Positions 23,991-32,086 of a stretch of DNA of 64,000 nucleotides are shown in pieces. Under the pieces are notes generated by a model. That model was not told the DNA's origin. It did no database searches and saw only the letters and a list, made by a program, of their open reading frames with translations. Each line of letters opens with the position of its first letter. Positions within the stretch are counted from its first letter, which is position 1. The translations under genes and the position numbers were made by a program. Origin of the DNA: Flagellimonas flava (GTDB taxonomy: Bacteria; Bacteroidota; Bacteroidia; Flavobacteriales; Flavobacteriaceae); NCBI RefSeq assembly GCF_900129665.1, contig NZ_FQWL01000001.1:496001-560000 (forward strand), in the 5' to 3' direction.

Positions 23991-24530
23991 ATGAAACATA
24001 TCATTAAAAGTATTTGGGTAGCAGCTGCGGTACTTCTTGCGTCTTGTTCTTCCCAACAAAGCCTGCAGGAATATTATGTGGACAATTCAGAGAACCCCAA
24101 TTTTATTGCCATTGATGTGCCCGCCAGCATTTTGAAGATGGATGGGGTGGATTTGACCGAAACCCAGTCAGAAGCTATAGAATCCTTACGAAAGTTTAAT
24201 CTGTTGGCCTTCAAAAAGACGGTCGATAATGAGGCTGAGTACAAGGCTGAAAAAACGAAGGTGAAGGAAATTTTAAAAGGGGACGATTTTGTGGAATTGA
24301 TGAAAATCAACTCGCAATACGGCAAAGGAGTAATCAAGTATATTGGTGATGAAGATGCCATAGACGAGGTGATCATTTATGGTGACAGTAGCGATAAAGG
24401 CTTTGCCCTGGTCCGTGTGTTGGGGAAGGATATGAACCCGGCCCATATTGTGCAATTGATGCAGGCCATTCAGAAGTCCGATTATAAAGGAGAGGGCCTA
24501 GGGGAAATAGGTGATTTTTTGAAGGGCTAA
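23991..24530 (+). CDS. DUF4252 domain lipoprotein 3
   Basis: A 179-residue lipoprotein, more diverged than the other two. The signal peptide MKHIIKSIWVAAAVLLASC has the Cys at 19, followed by SSQQSLQEYYVDN. The body FIAIDVPASILKMDGVDLTE, ESLRKFNLLAFKK and EVIIYGDSSDKGFALVRVLGKDMNP follows the DUF4252 pattern. The open frame begins 36 bp earlier, but the ATG at 23991 begins the signal peptide. Last gene of the sigma operon; a terminator follows. Confidence 0.82.
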   Translation: MKHIIKSIWVAAAVLLASCSSQQSLQEYYVDNSENPNFIAIDVPASILKMDGVDLTETQSEAIESLRKFNLLAFKKTVDNEAEYKAEKTKVKEILKGDDFVELMKINSQYGKGVIKYIGDEDAIDEVIIYGDSSDKGFALVRVLGKDMNPAHIVQLMQAIQKSDYKGEGLGEIGDFLKG

Positions 24531-24550
24531 ACGATCCACAGTTTTATATT

Positions 24551-24589
24551 AAAATCCTGATGATTGAGTTCATTGGGATTTTTTTTGTC
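24551..24589 (+). terminator. Intrinsic terminator of the sigma/DUF4252 operon
   Basis: AAAATCCTGATG (24551-24562) pairs with CATTGGGATTTT (24571-24582) over 12 positions with two G-T pairs; a T-run follows. It is 20 bp after the last stop codon. Confidence 0.85.
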
Positions 24590-24676
24590 CAAAGAATTCG
24601 CGATCTGCCAATTTTGTGACCTTCTTGCTATCTTAGTGTCTCACAAGGGAAACACTAACAAAATCAATTAAATCAA

Positions 24677-25492
24677 ATGGAAAAAGCACAAGAATGGATT
24701 AACTATGGTTTGGATCTTGCCAAAGAGTTTGGTCCCAAACTGGTGACGGCCATCCTCATTTATATTGTGGGTTCATGGGTCATTAAAAGAATTACTTCCG
24801 GTACTAGGAAGGTTATGGCAAAGAGCAAGTATGACGAGTCTTTGCAGAGGTTTTTGCTCAACCTCATCTCATGGTCACTTAAAGTATTCCTCATCATCAT
24901 AGTTATTTCTAGATTGGGTGTGGATGTAACCACTTTTGCAGCAGTTATTGCGGCGGCAGGTTTGGCCATAGGTTTGGCCTTGCAAGGTTCGCTTTCCAAC
25001 TTTGCCGGGGGTGTACTGCTGATGATATTCAAGCCTTATCGCATTGGGGACCTTATCGAGGCGCAAGGTGTCTTGGGGGTAGTCAAGGAAATAGAAATTT
25101 TTACTACGAAACTGACTACACCGGAAAACAAATTGGCCATTGTGCCAAACGGTGCCATGGCGAATGGCAACATTGTGAACTATACGGCCGAAGGAAAGAT
25201 AAGAGTTGATACTGTGGTGGGCGTTGGCTATGGGGAAGATATCAAAAAGACCAAAGAGGTGTTGTTGAATGTGCTTACCTCCAATCCTCAGGTCCTACGG
25301 GACCCTGAACCTTCCGTTAACGTGATGGAATTGGCAGATAGCTCCGTCAATTTTGCGGTACGCCCGTTTTGCAAACCAGAGGATTACTGGGATGTCTACT
25401 TCTCAACGTATGAGAATTGCAAATTGGCCCTAGATGAGGCTGGAATTGAAATTCCTTACCCACATTCCGTGGAAATCCATAAGGAAGGATAA
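24677..25492 (+). CDS. Small-conductance mechanosensitive channel (MscS family)
   Basis: A 271-residue channel close to E. coli MscS in length. Three membrane spans lie at about residues 20-38, 62-80 and 84-108; the pore helix contains VIAAAGLAIGLALQGSLSNFAGG (Gly/Ala packing), followed by the signature FKPYRIGDLIEA and the beta domain KLTTPENKLAIVPNGAMANGNIVNYT. The C-terminal alpha/beta cage domain is complete. It releases solutes on hypo-osmotic shock. Single gene; its terminator overlaps the end of the convergent purB gene. Confidence 0.95.
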   Translation: MEKAQEWINYGLDLAKEFGPKLVTAILIYIVGSWVIKRITSGTRKVMAKSKYDESLQRFLLNLISWSLKVFLIIIVISRLGVDVTTFAAVIAAAGLAIGLALQGSLSNFAGGVLLMIFKPYRIGDLIEAQGVLGVVKEIEIFTTKLTTPENKLAIVPNGAMANGNIVNYTAEGKIRVDTVVGVGYGEDIKKTKEVLLNVLTSNPQVLRDPEPSVNVMELADSSVNFAVRPFCKPEDYWDVYFSTYENCKLALDEAGIEIPYPHSVEIHKEG

Positions 25493-25513
25493 GACATTTT
25501 AAGAAAAAAGAAT

Positions 25514-26857
25514 CTAAACCCCGGTATAATTTGCTGGGGTTATTTTTTTCAATTCATTTTTGATCTCATGTGATATTTCCAAAGTGTCTATGAAATCCGA
25601 AATTGAAGCTTGAGTGATTTTCTCATTCGTCCTCGTCAATCCTTTTAGCGCCTCATAGGGATTGGGATACCCTTCTCTCCTAAGGATGGTCTGAATGGCC
25701 TCTGCTACTACGGCCCAATTGTCCTCCAAGTCCTGTTCAAATTTTTGGGCATTCAAAACCAACTTGTTTAGCCCTTTGAGCGTGGAAAGTAGTGCCACTT
25801 GGGTATGGCCAAAAGGAACGCCGACATTCCTAAGCACGGTACTATCCGTTAGATCACGCTGCAGACGGGATACGGGTAATTTAGCCGATAAATGTTCAAA
25901 AAGGGCGTTGGCCAACCCTAAATTACCTTCTGAATTTTCAAAATCGATGGGGTTTACTTTATGTGGCATTGCCGAAGAGCCTACTTCTCCTTTTTTGATT
26001 TTTTGTTTGAAGTAATCCATTGCAATATAAGTCCATATGTCCCGGTCCAAATCAATATAAATGGTGTTGATCCGTTTCAAGCAGTCGAAAAGGGCGGCCA
26101 TATGATCATAGTGCTCTATTTGGGTTGTTGGGAAAGAATGGTACAAGCCCAGTTTTTCCTGAACAAATTTTTGTCCGAAGGCTTTCCAATCCGTATTGGG
26201 GTATGCCACTTTGTGGGCATTGTAATTCCCTGTAGCCCCTCCAAACTTGGCCGCGCTTGGGATATCGTTGAGTAGATTGAACTGCTCCTTCAACCGCTCC
26301 ACAAAAACATCGATTTCCTTGCCCAAACGAGTAGGGGAGGCGGGTTGTCCGTGGGTTCTGGCCAGCATTGGAATGTCGGCCCATTGAGTGGCCAAAGCCT
26401 TTAGTTTTTCAAAAACCTCAAAATAAAGGGGCACATAAACATCGTTCATTGCTTCTTTTATAGAAAGCGGAATAGCGGTGTTGTTAATGTCCTGGGAGGT
26501 CAACCCAAAATGAATAAATTCCTTGAACTTTTGGAGTCCCAGTTCATCAAACTTTTGCTTGATAAAATACTCTACGGCCTTGACATCATGATTGGTGGTT
26601 TTTTCAATTTCCTTTATTGCCAAAGCATCCCCTTCCGAGAAATCCAAATAAATGTTTTGGAGTTTTGGGAAAAGGGAGGTGTCAAAATCCTTTAGTTGTG
26701 GAAGGGGAATTTCGCAAAGTGCAATAAAATACTCAATCTCAACGCGCACCCGATACTTAATCAGGGCTTCTTCCGAGAAATAATCCCCTAAGGATTCTGT
26801 TTTGTTTCGATATCGTCCATCAATGGGCGAAATGGCGTTGAGTTGATTTACTGGCAT
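25514..26857 (-). CDS. purB: Adenylosuccinate lyase
   Basis: A 447-residue enzyme of the fumarase/aspartase superfamily, acting twice in purine synthesis (SAICAR to AICAR, adenylosuccinate to AMP). It begins LNAISPIDGRYRNKTESL and has KTTNHDVKAVEYFIK, HFGLTSQDINNTAIPLS, MLARTHGQPASPTRLGKE with the catalytic His, and the signature loop SSAMPHKVNPIDFEN. This is the long E. coli-like subtype. Its last codons include the left arm of the terminator that serves mscS. Next gene upstream is 43 bp away on the same strand. Confidence 0.97.
   Translation of the reverse strand: MPVNQLNAISPIDGRYRNKTESLGDYFSEEALIKYRVRVEIEYFIALCEIPLPQLKDFDTSLFPKLQNIYLDFSEGDALAIKEIEKTTNHDVKAVEYFIKQKFDELGLQKFKEFIHFGLTSQDINNTAIPLSIKEAMNDVYVPLYFEVFEKLKALATQWADIPMLARTHGQPASPTRLGKEIDVFVERLKEQFNLLNDIPSAAKFGGATGNYNAHKVAYPNTDWKAFGQKFVQEKLGLYHSFPTTQIEHYDHMAALFDCLKRINTIYIDLDRDIWTYIAMDYFKQKIKKGEVGSSAMPHKVNPIDFENSEGNLGLANALFEHLSAKLPVSRLQRDLTDSTVLRNVGVPFGHTQVALLSTLKGLNKLVLNAQKFEQDLEDNWAVVAEAIQTILRREGYPNPYEALKGLTRTNEKITQASISDFIDTLEISHEIKNELKKITPANYTGV
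25517..25549 (+). terminator. Terminator of mscS inside the purB coding end
   Basis: AACCCC (25517-25522) pairs with GGGGTT (25536-25541), and T residues follow at 25543-25549. The hairpin lies wholly within the last codons of the convergent purB gene. Confidence 0.7.
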
Positions 26858-26900
26858 GGTCTATTTTTTGAAAGGGCAAAGATACTTAAACTCCCCAAGT

Positions 26901-27473
26901 TTAATGTCCTAATTGAATCAGCTTGTCCAAGGTTTTTTTACCTCTATTTTTATAACCGGCCGTACCTTGTGAAATGGTATCCTCCAAAATCTGCTTCAAT
27001 TCGGGGTGAACCCAACTGAACTTGGTTCCCAAATAATACAGACTACTCATCGCAAAGACTTTGGCAGCGACCTTGTGGGGACCAATAAACCAATCGAAAC
27101 AAGCAGTCATAATTCGCTCTAAATGAGCATCAGAAATAGTTCTTATAAAAACCGGATCTTTGACCTTGAAGTAGGCTTCGCACAGCATTTCACAGGTATG
27201 GGCCATAGGCCTAATGGCCGACTCGTTGGTCAAGGTGGACAATCCCTTCGTAAACGCATCCATATGGGGCAAGAGATAAACCAATCGCTTTCGCATCAAA
27301 TGATCTAACACCCAGCTGGCATTAAAGGATTCGGATTTATCCTGAAGAAAAACCTCCTGCAATACATTCCCGGTAAGTTTAGGGTGCACCTCCAAAATGG
27401 CTACAAGCCCAGAGATTCGTTCTTTGGAAAGCCGACCTGAATTTAATTCGGTATGCAGTTGTCCTTCTGTCAC
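26901..27473 (-). CDS. Helical-repeat-like protein of unknown function
   Basis: A 190-residue, all-helical, soluble protein. Segments such as SGLVAILEVHPKLTGNVLQEVF, HLMRKRLVYLLPHMDAF and DAHLERIMTACFDWFIG suggest HEAT- or armadillo-like helix pairs; C-terminal TISQGTAGYKNRGKKTLDKL is basic. It starts with GTG at 27473: no in-frame ATG lies between it and an upstream stop codon seven bases away. It is 43 bp upstream of purB on the same strand, a neighbour relation that I believe is common in flavobacteria. Role unknown. Confidence 0.7.
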   Translation of the reverse strand: MTEGQLHTELNSGRLSKERISGLVAILEVHPKLTGNVLQEVFLQDKSESFNASWVLDHLMRKRLVYLLPHMDAFTKGLSTLTNESAIRPMAHTCEMLCEAYFKVKDPVFIRTISDAHLERIMTACFDWFIGPHKVAAKVFAMSSLYYLGTKFSWVHPELKQILEDTISQGTAGYKNRGKKTLDKLIQLGH

Positions 27474-27505
27474 AAAACGTTATTTTTACAAAAACACCTA
27501 ATAGG

Positions 27506-27979
27506 ATGAAAATAGCAAAAAAAATAGCAATTGCACTGTTGGTGATTCTCGTTGCAATGCAGTTCTATAGGCCAGAAAAGAATACGGCTTCGGGGGATTA
27601 TATAACGGCTTTTAAAGCGGATACAAAACCAGATGCCCAAATTACCCAAATTCTGGAAAACGCTTGTTATGATTGTCATAGTGACCATACGGAATATCCA
27701 TGGTACAATAACATCGCTCCAGTATCCTATTGGATAGATCATCATGTTGAAGAGGGAAAGGAACATTTGGATTTCTCTGATTGGGAAAACTACTCTTTGA
27801 AGAAGAAAGACCACAAAATGGATGAGTTGATTGAGGAAGTTGAGGAAGGGGAAATGCCATTGAACGAATATACTTGGACCCATGGTGATGCTAGATTGAC
27901 GGAAGAGCAAAAACACCTGCTAATGGAGTGGGCCAAAAAGGTTAGGGAAGGTTACCAAGCAACTGGTGAGCTAGAATAG
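27506..27979 (+). CDS. Haem-binding domain protein
   Basis: A 157-residue protein with an N-terminal membrane anchor or signal (residues 5-20) and a single c-type haem motif, CYDCH (C54, C57, H58), in the Haem_bd family context YDCHSDHTEYPWYNNIAPVSYWIDHHVEEGK. Several histidines in the following helix could be the distal ligand. Probably a periplasmic redox or haem-binding protein of unknown partner. It starts 32 bp from the divergent helical-repeat gene, and its last 38 bases overlap the end of the convergent sirtuin gene. Confidence 0.85.
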   Translation: MKIAKKIAIALLVILVAMQFYRPEKNTASGDYITAFKADTKPDAQITQILENACYDCHSDHTEYPWYNNIAPVSYWIDHHVEEGKEHLDFSDWENYSLKKKDHKMDELIEEVEEGEMPLNEYTWTHGDARLTEEQKHLLMEWAKKVREGYQATGELE

Positions 27980-28643
27980 GCACTCCTTCGGTGGCCGTCA
28001 TGGGCATCACCTTAAGATTTGGATAACTGCCGGATGCTACACTTGGTCTGGGGTCAATAAAATAGATAGGGGTTCCGCTGGGAACATAATCGATCAAACT
28101 TGCAGCTGGGTACACCTGCATAGAGGTGCCGATAATAATCAAAATATCCGCGGCCACAGTAATTTCAACCGCATTTTGAAGCTTGGGGACCATTTCCCCG
28201 AACCAGACAATATGTGGTCGAAGTTGGTGCCCGTTTTCGTCCAAATCACCCAAGACTAAATCGGTTTTCCAGTCCAAAATGTAATCCTCATTCACGGTAC
28301 TTCTGACTTTAAACAACTCTCCATGTAAATGAAGCACCTTAGAACTTCCGGCCTGTTCGTGCAAATTATCTACGTTCTGTGTGATAATTTCCACGTTATA
28401 ATTGTTTTCAAGGGTCACCAAGGCCTTATGCCCCTCATTTGGGATCACTTCCAGAAGTTGCCTTCTTCTTTGGTTGTAAAATTCCAACACCAGTTCCGGA
28501 TTTTTTGCAAAACCTTGAGGGGAAGCCACTTCCATGACATCATGCCCCTCCCATAATCCATTGGAATCACGAAAGGTTTTTAATCCGCTTTCCGCGCTCA
28601 TTCCAGCTCCGGTCAGTACTACAATCCTTTGTTTTCTTTCCAT
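27942..28643 (-). CDS. cobB: Sir2-family NAD-dependent protein deacylase, class III type
   Basis: A 233-residue sirtuin. NAD site: VVLTGAGMSAESGLKTFRD (residues 8-26); TQNVDNLHEQAGS; catalytic His in VLHLHGELF; RPHIVWFGEMVP; GTSMQVYPAASL. The Tyr-x-x-Arg pair of class III enzymes (FYNQRRR) is present, which suggests desuccinylase or similar activity. The protein has no cysteine at all, so the four zinc ligands of most sirtuins are absent. It converges on the haem-binding gene with a 38-base overlap. Confidence 0.92.
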   Translation of the reverse strand: MERKQRIVVLTGAGMSAESGLKTFRDSNGLWEGHDVMEVASPQGFAKNPELVLEFYNQRRRQLLEVIPNEGHKALVTLENNYNVEIITQNVDNLHEQAGSSKVLHLHGELFKVRSTVNEDYILDWKTDLVLGDLDENGHQLRPHIVWFGEMVPKLQNAVEITVAADILIIIGTSMQVYPAASLIDYVPSGTPIYFIDPRPSVASGSYPNLKVMPMTATEGVPILAHQLLGNLP

Positions 28644-28688
28644 ATAGGTCTAAAAATATGAAATTCAAATTTTGCTATCTTGTTCTTG

Positions 28689-29342
28689 ATGTTTCAGGAT
28701 GATTTACTGACATACTTAGAGACCTTTTTGACCAAGGACCGAAAGCAACGTTTTTTGGACGTGCTTGGTAATCGCACCAAGTTCTTAACGATAGCTATTG
28801 AAGATGTATTTCAATTGCACAACACCAGCGCGGTTATTCGCAGTTGCGATGCCTTTGGTATCCAGGAGGTACATGTGGTGGAAGATCGTTTTGGACAACG
28901 ATTGGACAAAAATATTGCGGTGGGAGCAGAGCAGTGGGTGGATGTTTACCGTTATAGGAATACCTCGGATTGTGTTACCGAACTGAAACACCGAGGTTAT
29001 AAAATCATAGCAACAACGCCACATACAAATTCGAGTATGTTGGGTGATTTCGAAATAAATTCCAAAACCGCCCTTTTCTTCGGTACAGAAAAAGAAGGAT
29101 TGAGCGAAGAGGTGATGCAAAAGGCAGATGGATTTCTAAAAGTTCCGATGGTAGGCTTTTCCGAGAGTTTAAATATTTCGGTTTGTGCTGCCATCATTAT
29201 CCAAGAATTGACCAAAAAGCTTAGAAACTCGAATTTGGAGTGGCAGTTATCCGACATTGAAATTTTGGAAAAACGGTTAGATTGGACTAAAAAGTCCATT
29301 AAGGATGTGGAAGGTATTATCAGTAGATACCCTGACAAATAA
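28689..29342 (+). CDS. TrmH-family tRNA/rRNA 2'-O-methyltransferase
   Basis: A 217-residue SPOUT methyltransferase. Motif 1 is HNTSAVIRSCDAFGIQEVHVV, motif 2 is ALFFGTEKEGLSEEV, and motif 3 is VPMVGFSESLNISVCAAIIIQEL, which ties the knot. This fits TrmH (2'-O-methylation of G18 in tRNA). The frame can start at TTG 28680, but the ATG at 28689 (MFQDDLLTYLETFL) is better. Divergent from the sirtuin gene with a 45-bp gap; monocistronic or followed by the SRPBCC gene 39 bp later. Confidence 0.9.
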   Translation: MFQDDLLTYLETFLTKDRKQRFLDVLGNRTKFLTIAIEDVFQLHNTSAVIRSCDAFGIQEVHVVEDRFGQRLDKNIAVGAEQWVDVYRYRNTSDCVTELKHRGYKIIATTPHTNSSMLGDFEINSKTALFFGTEKEGLSEEVMQKADGFLKVPMVGFSESLNISVCAAIIIQELTKKLRNSNLEWQLSDIEILEKRLDWTKKSIKDVEGIISRYPDK

Positions 29343-29381
29343 AGTTTTTTGTATTTTGTAGGGTAACCAAATAAAAACAAA

Positions 29382-29912
29382 ATGACCACACTACTTTACA
29401 TTTTGGCAGGATTGGTCCTGCTTGTACTTATTTTGGCCATGATTGCGCCCAAAACCTATAATGTTTCCCGATCTATTCAAATTGACCAGCCCAAAGCGGT
29501 GGTTTTTGATAATCTCAGATATCTGAAAAATCATGATGAATGGTCACCGTGGGCCAAGAAAGACCCAAATATGGAAAAAAAATTCACTGGAACTGACGGT
29601 GAGGTTGGGGCAACAAGTTATTGGAACGGTAATAAAGATGTGGGCGAAGGGGAACAAGAACTCAAGAAAATTGTGGATGGTGAGCGAATCGAGTCTGAAC
29701 TTCGATTTCTTAAACCATGGAAATCCACATCTGACGCCTATTTGACTACCGAAGCAACCGGGGATAACCAAACCAAGGTTACCTGGGGCTTTTCTGGAAA
29801 AAACAAATTTCCAGTTAGCATTATGATGCTTTTCATGAATATGGATAAGGCCGTTGGAGGTGACTTTGAAGAAGGGCTTTCGAGTCTAAAAACACTTTTA
29901 GAAAGACAATAA
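29382..29912 (+). CDS. Membrane-anchored SRPBCC (polyketide cyclase-like) protein
   Basis: A 176-residue protein with an N-terminal membrane span (residues 2-22, LLYILAGLVLLVLILAMIAP) and a START-like domain that begins YNVSRSIQIDQPKAVVFDNLRYLKNHDEWSPW. This architecture is common in Bacteroidetes and its ligand is unknown. The end LFMNMDKAVGGDFEEGLSSLK is the long C-terminal helix of the fold. Two bases separate it from the VOC gene, so the two are co-transcribed. Confidence 0.87.
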   Translation: MTTLLYILAGLVLLVLILAMIAPKTYNVSRSIQIDQPKAVVFDNLRYLKNHDEWSPWAKKDPNMEKKFTGTDGEVGATSYWNGNKDVGEGEQELKKIVDGERIESELRFLKPWKSTSDAYLTTEATGDNQTKVTWGFSGKNKFPVSIMMLFMNMDKAVGGDFEEGLSSLKTLLERQ

Positions 29913-29914
29913 AG

Positions 29915-30295
29915 ATGAAACAGAACATGGTGGGCTGGTTCGAGATTCCCGTATTGGATATGGATCGGGCCAAAACATTTTATGATACCGTTTTTGAAAT
30001 AGGGATTCAAGTTCAGGATTTTGGCGGAACCCTCATGGGTTGGTTCCCATGGGCAGAAGGGAAAACAGGGGCTAGTGGTTCTCTAATTCTACAACCTGAC
30101 TGGTATACCCCAAGCAAAAAAGATGGGGTCTTGGTTTATTTTTCTAGTGAAGATGTGCAAACTGAGCTGGACCGCATTGAAGCGGCAGGGGGTCAAATCC
30201 TAAAACCTAAGACTCAAATTAGCCCTGAGGTCGGCTATATGGCCCTTTTTGTAGATACTGAAGGTAACAGGATTGCCCTGCATTCCCGCAGTTAG
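29915..30295 (+). CDS. VOC-family (glyoxalase-like) protein
   Basis: A 126-residue single vicinal-oxygen-chelate domain made of two beta-alpha-beta-beta-beta modules: WFEIPVLDMDRAKTFYDTVFEIG at the start and GGQILKPKTQISPEVGYMALFVDTEGNRIAL at the end. The latter includes a metal-site-type Glu before GN. Members range from lyases to dioxygenases and resistance proteins; no substrate can be given. Co-transcribed with the SRPBCC gene just upstream. It converges on the GH13 gene 7 bp away. Confidence 0.85.
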   Translation: MKQNMVGWFEIPVLDMDRAKTFYDTVFEIGIQVQDFGGTLMGWFPWAEGKTGASGSLILQPDWYTPSKKDGVLVYFSSEDVQTELDRIEAAGGQILKPKTQISPEVGYMALFVDTEGNRIALHSRS

Positions 30296-30302
30296 GACAT
30301 CG

Positions 30303-31988
30303 CTACTCAGCCAGTTCCAATAAAGCTACATCAAAATCGTTATCCAGGGTCACCCGGCCTTTGGTCACCATAACCTCCGTTTCGGAATAGGTGTCGTACA
30401 ATTTTGTGCCATCACCGAAGAAGCCCTTTACCCAGAGTGATTTCTTGCCCTTGGGTAAATCCAATCCAACCACAACCTTGTCTTTATAGTCACCATTCGT
30501 ATAGGTCCTGGAAAATACATAAGGTGTTTTGGCCAATCTCTTGTGCTTCCCGGCCCCAATGGCTGGGTGATTTCTTCTAAACTGTCCCAATTTTTGCCAG
30601 TGCTTGTGAACATTTTGTATTTCTGGTAGACTATCCAATTCTTCCCAGTTCATAAATGACCTTAAAGTTGCATCGCCCTCGGTTCCTTCAATGATTAAGC
30701 TTCTAGATGTTTCGTCCCCATAGTATACCTGTGAAGCACCTGGAGTTAGTAATAAAACGTTGGCCGAAAACATGGGTTTTTTTCGCTCCTTGTCAAACGG
30801 ACTCCCGTCATCATGGGATGTGAGGTAATTTAGGACGCTTTTTCCCTTTAATTTGGTATTGAGCAACCGACTGTATTTCTTAAAGATGGTCTCATATTCC
30901 TTCTTGGCATCGACCTTTAAATCAAAATTGATCAAGCTTTTGAACCCAAAATTGAAGAAATCCACTTTTTTGTCGCCAAAATCAAATTCACGACCTCCGG
31001 TAATCCCATAGTTGTAAACTTCTCCCACCATATAGAATGGGTTGTCGTCCAATATTTGATCGGGATGTTTTTTCTTCCAAGTTTCAAAGGCATATGTAGC
31101 TTCCTTGTACAAATCGGACCACGCATTCTCGTTGACATGCTTTACGGTATCCACACGAAAACCATCAACGCCAAAATCGTTGATGTAATCGGTGAGCCAT
31201 TTGATAATATAAAAACGTGGTGCCCTCGGATATCCGGTACGCTCAAAGAACAATTGTAGCTCATCCAGCTCTTGACTCAATCTTCCTTCATCCTTCCATT
31301 TCGCCAAGAGGGCATCCGGAAGCTCCACAGGGGCATCCGACTCTGTTAAAATATCCGGAAGATTTTCCACTAGGGTACAGGCGGTGGTATTTTCATAGGT
31401 GGTAAATTCACAATTAGGTCCTGTCCGCACCCATTCTTCTGGCCAAACAGGATCTATATCGGTCACGGGCCCAGTATGGTTGAGCACAACGTCCAGCAGT
31501 ACCCTAATTCCTTTGGAGTGAGCTGTTTTCACTAATTTTTCCAAGTCTTTTCGGGTTCCAAAATTGGGGTCGATAGCTGTCCAGTCCTTGGCCCAATAAC
31601 CGTGATAGCCATAGGTGTTTCCTGTTCCTTCGTTAGTGGCTCCATGTATTTGCTCCACTACCGGGGTGAACCATATAGCATTGATTCCCAAATCGGTAAA
31701 GTATCCCTCTTCAATCTTTTGTGTTATACCTTGAATATCACCCCCTTCAAAACCCCTTAGCACTGCGGTTTCTTCCGTTTGATCAAACTGAACCCCTTTT
31801 TCAGGATTACCATTATTGAAACGGTCCGTTAAGAGAAAATAAACATTGGCCCCCTCCCATACAAAAGGCACCTCTTTTTTCTGTACTTCCTCCACAGTTA
31901 CATTCTCATTTTTGGGCAAAGATTTTTTCGTTTCCTTGCAGCCAAACAAAAAGGACATGATGGACATAATAGCAAGTAGTTTTTTCAT
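30303..31988 (-). CDS. GH13 alpha-amylase family lipoprotein
   Basis: A 561-residue glycoside hydrolase with lipoprotein signal MKKLLAIMSIMSFLFGC. The catalytic barrel is clear: VYFLLTDRFNNGNPEKG, region I DVVLNHTG, region II VDGFRVDTVKHV with the nucleophile Asp, region III MVGEVYNYG with the acid Glu, and region IV LTSHDDGSP. The C-terminal beta domain is short. It would act on alpha-glucans at the envelope, perhaps at the periplasmic or outer face. No sus-like partners lie beside it. Exact substrate and subfamily unknown. Confidence 0.92.
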   Translation of the reverse strand: MKKLLAIMSIMSFLFGCKETKKSLPKNENVTVEEVQKKEVPFVWEGANVYFLLTDRFNNGNPEKGVQFDQTEETAVLRGFEGGDIQGITQKIEEGYFTDLGINAIWFTPVVEQIHGATNEGTGNTYGYHGYWAKDWTAIDPNFGTRKDLEKLVKTAHSKGIRVLLDVVLNHTGPVTDIDPVWPEEWVRTGPNCEFTTYENTTACTLVENLPDILTESDAPVELPDALLAKWKDEGRLSQELDELQLFFERTGYPRAPRFYIIKWLTDYINDFGVDGFRVDTVKHVNENAWSDLYKEATYAFETWKKKHPDQILDDNPFYMVGEVYNYGITGGREFDFGDKKVDFFNFGFKSLINFDLKVDAKKEYETIFKKYSRLLNTKLKGKSVLNYLTSHDDGSPFDKERKKPMFSANVLLLTPGASQVYYGDETSRSLIIEGTEGDATLRSFMNWEELDSLPEIQNVHKHWQKLGQFRRNHPAIGAGKHKRLAKTPYVFSRTYTNGDYKDKVVVGLDLPKGKKSLWVKGFFGDGTKLYDTYSETEVMVTKGRVTLDNDFDVALLELAE

Positions 31989-32086
31989 TTTTTGGGATTT
32001 TAGCTAAAGCTATAAAATGCATTGGGATTAATAAAATTTATTTAATCCCGATAAGAAAAGGAGTTGCAGGTAAATCCCGATGCGCA

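Noticed and set aside
30303..31988. Polysaccharide utilisation locus around the GH13 lipoprotein
   Set aside because: No SusC/SusD pair, other glycosidase or regulator adjoins; the neighbours are unrelated.
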